From positions 1 through 8,186 of the forward strand of contig JAMPFS010000085.1 in the NCBI GenBank assembly GCA_023664325.1: a stretch of 8,186 bases of DNA, written 5' to 3'. How positions within the stretch are numbered: the first letter of the stretch is position 1; the number at the start of each line of letters is the position of its first letter. The position numbers and the translations under genes were made by a program. Below are positions 1-6,322 of this stretch, one piece after another. Below the pieces are notes generated by a model, which had not been told where the DNA came from, made no database searches, and saw only the letters and a list, made by a program, of their open reading frames with translations. The stretch comes from Clostridium sp. (GTDB taxonomy: Bacteria > Bacillota > Clostridia > Lachnospirales > Lachnospiraceae).

Positions 1-67
1 CTTTGGTATAGAGGCTTTCGGGTGATTTGGTCTTAGAAAATGGGGAAACTCAAAATGTTATTCTGCA

Positions 68-96
68 TTGACAAAAGCTTCTTGACGAAGTAATGT
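68..96 (+). promoter_or_regulatory. Possible promoter of the lipoprotein gene
   Basis: A perfect -35 hexamer TTGACA (68-73) is followed 17 nt later by a poor -10 candidate, TAATGT (91-96, 3 of 6 consensus bases). A better -10-like TATAAA (97-102) is too far from the -35 (23 nt). The small inverted repeat CTTC/GAAG lies in the spacer. This is a weak call that rests mainly on the -35 match and its position 30-60 nt before the start codon. Confidence 0.25.
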
Positions 97-127
97 TATA
101 AAAACAACTTTTAGAGGATAAAATGCT

Positions 128-1054
128 ATGAAAAAAATAATGTTAATGTGCTTTGTTATCCTTATTTCGGTTAGTGGCTGCGGTAAAGCAAATACATTGA
201 ATACATCAGTGGAACCAGTTGAAACTACATCTTCTGACAATGCAGATAGTGTACTCGTTGAAAACGAGGATAATGATTTATCCGGTGATATACCGAAATG
301 GCTGTCCTATCTTGCGCAATTAAAACAAGACACGGATTCCATTTATCTTAATGAAGATAGTGATCAATTTGCAGTAAGAGATAACCGATTCATTATACCA
401 GAGAGCAATATATTAATCGTTGCATCGGAAATCGGCGGGAGAGATATATCGGCTGTGGAACAAGGCAATAGTGAAATTCTTGATATCATCAAACTTTTGA
501 AAGAAAATGAGGTTTTAAAGACAGAGGATATCGTTAATCCAGATGTAGATGCTCATTGGATGGATCTTTATTTAGATGTTGTTTTCCTTACAGTGGATGG
601 AGAATATTATTTAATGAAACTAAGTATACGTGATGACGACAGAATATATGTTCGGATGATTCGTAACGCTGATCTTTTTTCATTTTATATGATCTCTCCT
701 GAATTATGTGAGAGAATTAAATCCATTTCAGGATATTGGGAATATGACTTGAAAACATGTGGCAATATTAAGGATATTAAAGTTAAGGATAGTCAAAATA
801 ACGAATATACTCTCTCGGAAGCAGAGATTATAAAAATGAAAGAAATATTGGGAAATACTCAGGAGAAAACAGACATCTGTAAGGGTCCATATGATATCCA
901 GCTTATTGCAACGCAGGACGGAAAAGAAATATATATGAAATGGTGTAATGATGATTGCAGAATGATGGAAATAGAGGGAATCAGCTATAGACTAAATGAA
1001 AATGATGCCGAATGGTTCAAACAAATGTTAGCTGCGCACGGTTTTAGCAGTTAA
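128..1054 (+). CDS. Predicted secreted lipoprotein of unknown function (308 aa)
   Basis: The N-terminus is a classic lipoprotein signal: Lys2-Lys3, a hydrophobic stretch (residues 4-16) and a lipobox VSGC with the acceptor Cys at residue 18. Lgt/LspA processing should therefore leave the protein anchored on the outer face of the membrane. Residues 19-55 are a Ser/Thr/Asp/Glu-rich linker. The rest (56-308) alternates beta-like and charged segments and ends in a helix-like tail (residues 292-304). Cysteines at 194, 211, 251, 273 and 277 could form disulfides after export. No enzymatic motif was recognised. AGAGGA (113-118) lies 9 nt before the chosen ATG. An ATG at 123 stops after two codons and is discounted. 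The gene is AT-rich, has no partner in the window and faces the feo block tail to tail. It could be a sensor, a solute-binding accessory or an immunity-type lipoprotein, but nothing here decides. The gene is secure and the function is open. Confidence 0.88.
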   Translation: MKKIMLMCFVILISVSGCGKANTLNTSVEPVETTSSDNADSVLVENEDNDLSGDIPKWLSYLAQLKQDTDSIYLNEDSDQFAVRDNRFIIPESNILIVASEIGGRDISAVEQGNSEILDIIKLLKENEVLKTEDIVNPDVDAHWMDLYLDVVFLTVDGEYYLMKLSIRDDDRIYVRMIRNADLFSFYMISPELCERIKSISGYWEYDLKTCGNIKDIKVKDSQNNEYTLSEAEIIKMKEILGNTQEKTDICKGPYDIQLIATQDGKEIYMKWCNDDCRMMEIEGISYRLNENDAEWFKQMLAAHGFSS

Positions 1055-1068
1055 AGGATATCCATTTT

Positions 1069-1114
1069 AGAGTCACCATACTCAAACACCTTGAGTATAG
1101 TGGCTCTTGATTTT
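1069..1114 (+). terminator. Hairpin terminator after the lipoprotein gene
   Basis: Two 17-nt arms (1069-1085 and 1091-1107) pair around a 5-nt loop, ACACC. In the rightward RNA one pair is a U-G wobble and one is a C-A mismatch. The stem is followed by an interrupted T tract, TTGATTTT. It starts 14 nt after the lipoprotein stop. In the leftward direction it lies about 90 nt after the feoB stop but is followed by CTAAAATGG, with no U tract. It therefore fits a terminator for the rightward gene better, with a possible blocking role for feoB read-through. Confidence 0.55.
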
Positions 1115-1195
1115 AGAAATTTGCGGAATTGTTCATAGTGATCATCATAGTTCCTTTGCACTGGATTCCCTATAAAAAGGATCATTTTCTAATCT

Positions 1196-3229
1196 TCAAA
1201 AAACCAAACAGCTAACATGGTAGGCAACCGCCGCCAGAACCAGCGACATGGCAATATAATAACCTGCCACCCGCAATGTCCATTTTAAGGAGTGGGTTTC
1301 GTGAACGGTCGCACTCATTGTCATCAGGCATGGCATATTGAAGTAAAATGCGAATATAAACGCCAGCGCTTCCGGCTTTGTCAGCGCCGCCAGAAGACTC
1401 GCCGCCACAGATGCGGAATTTGCAGTTTCCAGCTTCTGCATGGCTACCGCCTGCAGGACATTACCATTATTGTTAAATACAGCGGCTAGGACACCCAAAG
1501 CACCTTCCTTTCCCATCATCGAGACAATCCATGCGACAAATGTCTGCCAGCGGAGCCCGAACCATATCGTCACCGGTTCCAGCATATTTCCAATCCGGTA
1601 CAGGATACTCCCGGCAAGGTTTCCATCCGCTGTATAAGAAAGCGCCCACATGATGACAAGCACCACTGTCACAAGGCGGATCGCACGTTTAAATGCTGCC
1701 GCCATTTTCCCTGCGGAACTGCGGATCAGGCTGCCCCACCGTGCCTTATGGTATGGTGGCAGTTCCATAATCAACCCTGTCCGGTCTGACTCGGTAAGAA
1801 ACTGTTTTCCAAATACCCGCGCCGTAAGCTGTAAATGAAGCACCGAAACGCCAAACAGCAGGAATATGATGAGTGCTGCGCCCGGTCCGAAAAAGACAGA
1901 GGAAACCAGCCCCACAACAGCCCAAGTCGAGCCGCATGGCACCACCCATGACATGGAGATTGCCGCCATTCTCTGCCCCCATGTGTCCAGTACACGCGCA
2001 CCGGTCGCACCGGCGATATTGCAGCCAAAGCTGACAAGAAACGGCATAACCGCTTTCCCGTGAAGCCCAAGCCGCCGCATAGTTCCGTCAAACACATAGG
2101 AAATGCGCGCCATATAACCGATTTCTTCCAAAAATCCAAATACAAAGGTCGTTCCGAACACAAACCCGCACATCATGACCGTAAAGGAGAAAGCCGTCCA
2201 GATACCGTCGCACAAAAGGGAAACCAGTATGGGAGCCGTATCAATACTAAGCAGCCACTCGGACACCGGAACAGCGAGCAGCGGCAGCATGCTTCCCAGG
2301 TACATAATCGGGGCTGCCAGCACCATAGATGCCATAAGCCCTAAAAGGATAATGCCCGCAGCCAGCCATTTCCCGCCCTTCTTCGAGACAGCAAGGCGGT
2401 CAAATTTCCCAAGCCGGGTTTCGCCTTTCCCACTGCTTACATTGCCGGAAAGGATACCGTCAATCCACTGGAATTTACAGTTTCCCGTGTGAGAGGCGCC
2501 ATTTTGTATTTCGGAAATTCCACTCTTTATGGCGGCAAAATCCTCCCCGCTAACGGAATGTTCGACGATTGATTCCACGGCTGTATCATGTTCCGCCAGC
2601 TTGGCGAAGATCCAACTGTTTTCATACACGGATATGCCGTCCTCCGGCAGCAGCGCGGTGACATTTTGATAGGCGTTTCCAAATTCCGCCTCATACAGCC
2701 CGGATAATCTTTGGGTATCCAAAATCCATTTTTCCTTTCCGCTGCGCTCTAACAGTTCATAAAATGCCGCATAATCCTTTTTCTCGGAGGCGACAAAGGG
2801 CAAAGCCGGAATGCCAAGCTTTTTCCCAATGGCAGGGACATCTATTTTCTTCCCCTGCACTCCGGCAACATCCATCATATTGAGCAAAAGTATGGCTGGA
2901 ACCCGAATACCTGCATAGTCCGCAAGCATGAAAAGGCTCCGCTCCAATTGTGATGCATCGGCAAGGATACAGACAAGGTCTGCTTCGCCCCCTGCAATGT
3001 AATCCCTTGTGACAATCTCCTCCTCGGAATTAGCCGCAAGGCTGTATGTGCCGGGAAGGTCTACGACCTGATATGTATTTCCATTATACTGAAATGTTCC
3101 TGTATTCCGTTCGACCGTCTTTCCGGGCCAGTTGCCGACGTGCTGGTGCGAACCGGTCAGCGCATTATAAAAAGTTGACTTGCCGGAATTTGGCTGCCCT
3201 AAAAGCGCAATTGTCATTGTCTTATTCAT
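1196..3229 (-). CDS. feoB: FeoB ferrous iron transporter, G-protein fused to membrane permease (677 aa)
   Basis: The protein imports Fe(II) across the cytoplasmic membrane, with a cytosolic GTPase domain controlling the channel. The G-protein motifs are in order: G1 GQPNSGKS (11-18), the G2 region GNWPGKTVE (32-40), G3 DLPG (57-60) and G4 NMMD (117-120), with a G5-like VAS (146-148). A helical linker follows, then a multi-span membrane domain from about residue 287 to the end. The FeoB gate-like elements are SFGCN (400-404), PCGSTW (431-436) and MGKEG (572-576). The length suits Firmicute FeoB. It lacks the C-terminal extension of the 773-aa E. coli protein, and no feoC follows. The first gate reads GCNIAG instead of the usual GCNVP, so it is a divergent FeoB. 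The start ATG overlaps the feoA stop in ATGAATAA, implying translational coupling. No clean terminator follows it. Base composition is GC-richer than in the flanking genes outside the block. Confidence 0.95.
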   Translation of the reverse strand: MNKTMTIALLGQPNSGKSTFYNALTGSHQHVGNWPGKTVERNTGTFQYNGNTYQVVDLPGTYSLAANSEEEIVTRDYIAGGEADLVCILADASQLERSLFMLADYAGIRVPAILLLNMMDVAGVQGKKIDVPAIGKKLGIPALPFVASEKKDYAAFYELLERSGKEKWILDTQRLSGLYEAEFGNAYQNVTALLPEDGISVYENSWIFAKLAEHDTAVESIVEHSVSGEDFAAIKSGISEIQNGASHTGNCKFQWIDGILSGNVSSGKGETRLGKFDRLAVSKKGGKWLAAGIILLGLMASMVLAAPIMYLGSMLPLLAVPVSEWLLSIDTAPILVSLLCDGIWTAFSFTVMMCGFVFGTTFVFGFLEEIGYMARISYVFDGTMRRLGLHGKAVMPFLVSFGCNIAGATGARVLDTWGQRMAAISMSWVVPCGSTWAVVGLVSSVFFGPGAALIIFLLFGVSVLHLQLTARVFGKQFLTESDRTGLIMELPPYHKARWGSLIRSSAGKMAAAFKRAIRLVTVVLVIMWALSYTADGNLAGSILYRIGNMLEPVTIWFGLRWQTFVAWIVSMMGKEGALGVLAAVFNNNGNVLQAVAMQKLETANSASVAASLLAALTKPEALAFIFAFYFNMPCLMTMSATVHETHSLKWTLRVAGYYIAMSLVLAAVAYHVSCLVF

Positions 3230-3455
3230 TGCCTGCCACCTCCACCATAATGTTTGCGCAGTCCTCCCTGTCCACTGCCAGAAGCGTGCTGCGGATATTC
3301 AAAAGCACCGGATATTTCTTTTCATTTTGGACGACAGAAAAACTGCTCCCCGGCGTTACCCCTACTGCGGTAATCCGCCGCTGGAAATCCGTCCTTCCGT
3401 CCACTGACAGGACCCGTCCCTGTTTTCCTGCCTTTACTTCGTTTAAAGCTGTCAT
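3222..3455 (-). CDS. feoA: FeoA, small SH3-like partner of FeoB (77 aa)
   Basis: This is a small cytosolic protein of the ferrous iron uptake system that acts with FeoB. Its length of 77 aa is normal for the family. The sequence has the FeoA pattern: an N-terminal stretch leading into GRVLSVDG (13-20), the central RITAVGVTPGSSFSVV (27-42), where the G-hTPG-xxhxV core is the family hallmark, and a C-terminal strand that ends in the metal-regulator-like LLAVDREDCANIMVE (58-72). The start at 3455 was chosen because AGGAG lies about 8 nt upstream and because upstream in-frame codons would run back over the araC-type gene. It overlaps feoB by 8 nt and follows the araC-type stop by 58 nt, so all three are probably one transcript. 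A nested hairpin sits just before its ribosome binding site. Confidence 0.9.
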   Translation of the reverse strand: MTALNEVKAGKQGRVLSVDGRTDFQRRITAVGVTPGSSFSVVQNEKKYPVLLNIRSTLLAVDREDCANIMVEVAGNE

Positions 3456-3472
3456 TGTTTTTCTCCTTTCTG

Positions 3473-3507
3473 CCCTGCATTTTTGGCATTCAGGCATGCC
3501 CGCAGGG
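3473..3507 (-). promoter_or_regulatory. Nested hairpin between the araC-type gene and feoA
   Basis: In the leftward transcript the outer arms CCCTGC and GCAGGG enclose an inner stem GGCAT/ATGCC with a 6-nt loop and an asymmetric internal loop (G against AAAAAT). The feoA ribosome binding site follows within about 10 nt. No U tract follows, so this is not an ordinary terminator. It could set relative expression or mark an RNA processing point. The pairing is seen directly and the role is inferred. Confidence 0.4.
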
Positions 3508-3513
3508 TGTTTC

Positions 3514-4488
3514 TTAGGTTTCTTCTTTATAATGCATCCTGCGGTACTCCAACGGGGACATCCCTGTACATTCCTTAAATACAGCGCCAAATTTCCCCTG
3601 GTTTGTATATCCGCAGGCGGCAGCAATGATTCCCACGCTGTCTTTCGTCTCCGACAACCGCTGTTTTGCGAGCAGTATCCGCTTTTCCCTGAGATAAAAT
3701 GAAATGGGAAGACCGTAAACCCTCTCGAAATATTTCTTTAACGCGGAAGGGCTTACCCCGTATACCGCTGCCATATCCGCAATCGTGTAATGGCAGCTCA
3801 AATCCCTGGTAATCATCTGCTCCACCTCGTCTGCAATATGCTTTTGCCCTTTCGTGACATAAAACTGCTCCTCGACCGGCGCCGTGCCACGATTTACCAA
3901 TGCGTAAAACAGCAAAAGCAGATGAAGACGGTAATCCGAAAGGCTCCAGTCTGCCGCCGCCAAATGGGAATACAGCAGGTTCATCGACCGCTCACATTCA
4001 TTTTCCACTGCACCCAGATAGGTTCCGTCATGTGTGGAAAGCAGTTTCCGAATCCATCCGCCATAATCACAATAAGCAGAAAGTTCCGGAATCGGATTCT
4101 CCATGAGCCGATCCAAATCAAAAACAATTTCCAGCCCGTTATAACTCTGTCCCGGATACCAGTAGCCGTCCTTCGGCTTGTGGTCATCAATGCACAGCAT
4201 TCCCGGTTCCATGTAAATATAATGGTTATCCGGCAGGCAGACTTCACACCGTCCGCTAATGCAGTAATTCAGGGAGGCGTAATGGCTCCTGATTCCCTCA
4301 TCGCTATGGGGCAAATGCTTGTCTAAAACCCTGTTCGCCCACAATAAAATACCTTCCCACGGACTGCAAAGGAACATCTGGCTGTTTGTATTTTTGATCG
4401 TGACATGCGACACACACTCACTGAGCGGAGACATCTGATACATGGCAGAATGGAACACTTCCGCCAGTTCGGATACATTTTCCGGCAT
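3514..4488 (-). CDS. AraC-family transcriptional regulator, probable activator of feoAB (324 aa)
   Basis: This is a DNA-binding regulator with an N-terminal sensing region and a C-terminal double helix-turn-helix of AraC/XylS type. Residues 75-125 look like a cupin-type half (SGRCEVCLPDN, MEPGMLCIDDHKP). The first HTH covers about 234-256 (YTIADMAAVYGVSPSALKKYF). The second covers about 284-306 and ends in the family signature GYTNQGKFGAVFK-x6-SPLEYRR, which resembles PchR/YbtA-like siderophore and iron regulators. The N-terminal half holds several cysteines (25, 41, 76, 81, 84, 99), a possible but unproven metal or redox handle. AAGGAGG about 10 nt upstream supports the start. The gene leads the feo block, 58 nt before feoA, and probably regulates it and itself. 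The ligand is unknown: Fe(II), a siderophore or an unrelated effector all remain possible. Confidence 0.88.
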   Translation of the reverse strand: MPENVSELAEVFHSAMYQMSPLSECVSHVTIKNTNSQMFLCSPWEGILLWANRVLDKHLPHSDEGIRSHYASLNYCISGRCEVCLPDNHYIYMEPGMLCIDDHKPKDGYWYPGQSYNGLEIVFDLDRLMENPIPELSAYCDYGGWIRKLLSTHDGTYLGAVENECERSMNLLYSHLAAADWSLSDYRLHLLLLFYALVNRGTAPVEEQFYVTKGQKHIADEVEQMITRDLSCHYTIADMAAVYGVSPSALKKYFERVYGLPISFYLREKRILLAKQRLSETKDSVGIIAAACGYTNQGKFGAVFKECTGMSPLEYRRMHYKEET

Positions 4489-4563
4489 TTTGCCTGCACC
4501 TCCTTATCTGATACCTGCAAATGAAATGAACTGCCGTTTTCGGTTATTCACCGCAGCACATGC

Positions 4564-4581
4564 AGTTAGTTTATACTAACT
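4564..4581. promoter_or_regulatory. Palindromic operator candidate in front of the araC-feoAB block
   Basis: Perfect 7-bp arms AGTTAGT and ACTAACT flank a 4-bp spacer, TTAT. The element lies directly after the leftward -10, where transcription of the iron block should begin, which is the usual place for a repressor site. The TTAG/CTAA core recalls metal-responsive DtxR/IdeR-type boxes, but the spacing is not the classical one. The symmetry is seen. The identity of the binding protein is inferred. Confidence 0.5.
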
Positions 4582-4610
4582 ATTATATATGCTTGCAGCT
4601 TTGTTTTCTA
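4582..4610 (-). promoter_or_regulatory. Promoter of the araC-feoA-feoB block
   Basis: Read leftward, TAGAAA (4610-4605, 4 of 6 -35 bases) is followed after 17 nt by a perfect -10 TATAAT (4587-4582). The start would fall near 4575, inside the palindrome, leaving a leader of about 85 nt before the araC-type start codon. The weak -35 beside a perfect -10 is compatible with activator dependence, for example autoregulation by the AraC-type protein. Confidence 0.5.
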
Positions 4611-4668
4611 CTACTGTTTGGATTTTTTTGCTCCATCTGACATTTAGTTAAGACAAAGGAGGCACTAA

Positions 4669-4719
4669 GTGATTCGGACAAACTCTTTTTTCCTTGACAA
4701 AAAGAGTAAAGAAGAGTAA
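4669..4719 (+). CDS. Possible 16-codon leader peptide before the ATPase gene
   Basis: A very strong Shine-Dalgarno AAAGGAGG (4655-4662) sits 6 nt before a GTG codon (4669) that opens 16 codons, MIRTNSFFLDKKSKEE, ending at TAA within the first tandem repeat. Such a strong site in AT-rich intergenic DNA is unexpected. It could be a true leader peptide, the remnant start of an older gene, or chance. The reading frame spans the hairpin at 4682-4707, so its translation would affect that fold. No promoter upstream of it is clear. Low confidence. Confidence 0.25.
   Translation: MIRTNSFFLDKKSKEE
4682..4707. promoter_or_regulatory. Perfect 9-bp inverted repeat overlapping a TTGACA box
   Basis: ACTCTTTTT (4682-4690) and AAAAAGAGT (4699-4707) pair perfectly around the 8-nt TCCTTGAC. 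The right arm is the start of the first tandem repeat unit, so the repeat motif also exists once in inverted orientation. A -35-like TTGACA (4694-4699) lies in the loop. With 17 nt spacing the -10 would be TAAAAA (4717-4722, 4 of 6), inside the repeat array. It is a candidate promoter/operator for the ATPase gene. Confidence 0.4.
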
Positions 4720-4782
4720 AAATATATAAAAAGAGTAAAGAAGAGTAAAAGAATATAAAAACAGTAAAAGAGGGTAAAAATT
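4699..4782 (+). repeat. 29-bp tandem repeat array (three copies) ending at the ATPase start codon
   Basis: Units are 4699-4727, 4728-4756 and a 26-bp degenerate third copy 4757-4782 that ends at the ATG. Units 1 and 2 differ by only a few bases at their ends. Each unit holds two copies of GAGTAAA or a close variant. The six copies start at 4704, 4714, 4733, 4743, 4762 and 4772, giving spacings of 10, 19, 10, 19 and 10 bp, near integral helical turns. In unit 3 the second motif has become GAGGGTAAA, which supplies the ATPase Shine-Dalgarno. The array may be a cooperative regulator-binding site. Confidence 0.8.
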
Positions 4783-5814
4783 ATGCAGAATCCATTTACG
4801 TTAATTTTTGGCAAAAGTCCATTAGAATCTATCGCACGTTTCGCCCAGACGAACGAAATCATTGATTTTTTTTCTTCTGAAATCGTAAACCAGCAGATTT
4901 ATATGATTACAGGAGTGCGGGGAGCGGGAAAGACAGTCATGCTGAATGATATTGCAAAACATTTTTCGAGCGAGAAAGATTGGATTGTGTTAGAATTGAA
5001 TCCAGACCGGAATCTTTTGGAAAGTTTTGCAGCAAAATTATATGATTACAAAGGCATGCGGGATCTGTTTATGAAAGCGCAGATTGATTTATCTGTATTG
5101 GGAATTGGAGTTTCCATAGAAAAGGCAGAACCGTTTTTTGATATCGAAAATGCAATTGAAGCGATGCTGGAAATTGTAAAAAAGAAGAAGAAACGTGTAT
5201 TGGTTACGATTGATGAAGCAACAAGCAATGCAACAATGAAAGTCTTTGCAAGCTCATTTCAAATCTTTGTCCGCAGAGACTTTCCGCTGTTTTTATTAAT
5301 GACAGGTCTTTTTGAAAATATCGATGCCCTGCAAAATGAGAAGAATCTGACTTTTTTATACCGGGCGCCTAAAATAAAGTTAAACCCTTTGGATAAGGGG
5401 GCGGTGAAGGGAAAATATCAGGAGATTTTTTCATTAGATGATGAAAAAGCATTGGAGATGGCTGATTTAACGAAAGGATATCCTTTTGCATTTCAGGTTT
5501 TAGGTTATCTGACCTGGCAGAAAAATGGCGACTATAAGAGTGTTATGAATGAATACAGGCAATATTTGAGCGAGTATGTGTACGATAAAATCTGGTCTGA
5601 ATTATCCAATAAAGACAAAAAGATTTGTTATGGCATCGCAAAGTCTTCCGATGGCAGAATTAAAGACATCCGCAATATGCTGTCATTAAAGACGAATGAA
5701 TTTAATCCGTACAGAGACAGATTGAAGAAACGTGGGTTGATTGATACAGAAGAGCGTGGTTTTATTCGTTTTATGCTTCCGGAGTTTGATAAGTATGTTT
5801 TGATACATTACTGA
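4783..5814 (+). CDS. AAA/archaeal-type P-loop ATPase with C-terminal winged helix (343 aa)
   Basis: This is a predicted cytosolic nucleotide-binding protein of the archaeal-ATPase/AAA_16 type, related in plan to Orc1/Cdc6-like and STAND-like ATPases. Walker A is GVRGAGKT (44-51) with Lys50. Walker B is VLVTIDEAT (139-147) with Asp144-Glu145. A sensor-1-like LLMTGL covers 171-176, and a lid-region signature LTKGYPFAFQVLG covers 229-241. Residues 275-343 look like a winged helix (IRNMLSLKTN, YRDRLKKRGLIDTEERGFIRF). The start is fixed by GAGGG about 8 nt upstream, formed from the last repeat unit. It is the only rightward gene between 4489 and the right end, is AT-rich, and its stop overlaps the convergent rrf2 stop by 7 nt. 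Clostridial genomes can hold several such ATPases of unknown role. Accessory, mobile or defence-linked functions are possible but not shown here. Confidence 0.88.
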   Translation: MQNPFTLIFGKSPLESIARFAQTNEIIDFFSSEIVNQQIYMITGVRGAGKTVMLNDIAKHFSSEKDWIVLELNPDRNLLESFAAKLYDYKGMRDLFMKAQIDLSVLGIGVSIEKAEPFFDIENAIEAMLEIVKKKKKRVLVTIDEATSNATMKVFASSFQIFVRRDFPLFLLMTGLFENIDALQNEKNLTFLYRAPKIKLNPLDKGAVKGKYQEIFSLDDEKALEMADLTKGYPFAFQVLGYLTWQKNGDYKSVMNEYRQYLSEYVYDKIWSELSNKDKKICYGIAKSSDGRIKDIRNMLSLKTNEFNPYRDRLKKRGLIDTEERGFIRFMLPEFDKYVLIHY

Positions 5815-6257
5815 TATGCCGCCTCCAAAGCAATAAACTTTTGTGTGTCACGCAAAATATCTTCCAGCGTGATTCCCCTCATTTCCTCCTCCATTGCCTG
5901 TTGTATGCGGTTCAATTTTTCATCCAGTACATTATGAATGTTTCTCCCCACCGGACAATCTGCATTTGGATTCCCGTGGAAATGAAACAGTTCCCCCTCC
6001 TCCACACACTCCACTGCATGATAGATATCTAACATCGTAATCTCTCCTAACGGCCTGGCTATCTGTGTTCCTCCGCTTCCTCTTGCCACATGGACAATTC
6101 CCGCAGCTTTCAACTGCTGAAACAGTCCCCGGATAATGACCGGGTTCACATTGACACTGTTTGCAAGAAAATCACTGGTCACTTTATAATCATCCTTAAA
6201 GGTCTCAATACAGGTCAGCACATGGATTGCAATCGTAAATCTGCTCGAAATCTGCAT
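5808..6257 (-). CDS. Rrf2-family transcriptional regulator, YwnA-like (149 aa)
   Basis: A small winged-helix DNA-binding regulator. Residues 1-80 form the Rrf2 wHTH: MQISSRFTIAIHVLTCI, then VTSDFLANSVNVNPVIIRGL (26-45) as the HTH, then LKAAGIVHVARGSGG (49-63) leading into the wing. The C-terminal half has NPNADCPVGRNIHNVLDE (96-113), typical of the YwnA subgroup. The three-Cys [Fe-S] cluster of IscR/NsrR-type members is missing. Only Cys101 sits in that conserved loop, with Cys16 and Cys84 elsewhere, so thiol rather than cluster sensing is more likely. The start at 6257 has GGAGG 7 nt upstream. A longer frame from 6347 is excluded because the promoter lies inside it. It is transcribed alone, convergent with the ATPase. 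The target regulon is unknown; autoregulation is likely. Confidence 0.9.
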   Translation of the reverse strand: MQISSRFTIAIHVLTCIETFKDDYKVTSDFLANSVNVNPVIIRGLFQQLKAAGIVHVARGSGGTQIARPLGEITMLDIYHAVECVEEGELFHFHGNPNADCPVGRNIHNVLDEKLNRIQQAMEEEMRGITLEDILRDTQKFIALEAAYQ

Positions 6258-6293
6258 AACATATCCTCCATTCTTCCTTTTACTCTGGATACG

Positions 6294-6322
6294 ATTATAA
6301 CTCTCTATGATTGTAATGTCAA
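6294..6322 (-). promoter_or_regulatory. Consensus promoter of the rrf2 gene
   Basis: Read leftward, a perfect -35 TTGACA (6322-6317) and a perfect -10 TATAAT (6299-6294) are separated by exactly 17 nt. Transcription should start near 6287, about 30 nt before the ATG. This intrinsically strong promoter would need a repressor to be controlled, which fits autorepression by the Rrf2 protein. It also rules out the longer start for that gene. Confidence 0.85.

Noticed and set aside
1..36. Open frame LWYRGFRVIWS ending at TAG, a possible tail of an upstream gene
   Set aside because: Only 11 codons are visible and no motif can be recognised, so chance is as likely.
58..240. 60-codon leftward frame overlapping the lipoprotein start
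   Set aside because: It lies antisense to the signal peptide coding region and shows no domain.
1108..1195. Terminator directly after feoB
   Set aside because: No convincing stem with a U tract was found in this interval in the leftward direction.
3456..3626. Longer feoA start
   Set aside because: The extension would overlap the end of the araC-type gene, while a good AGGAG site marks 3455 as the start.
3046..3702. 218-codon rightward frame across feoB, feoA and the araC-type gene
   Set aside because: It is antisense to three convincing genes, is rich in unlikely residue patterns, and is a shadow of GC-rich coding sequence.
4699..4782. CRISPR array
   Set aside because: The units are directly adjacent with no spacers, so this is a plain tandem repeat.
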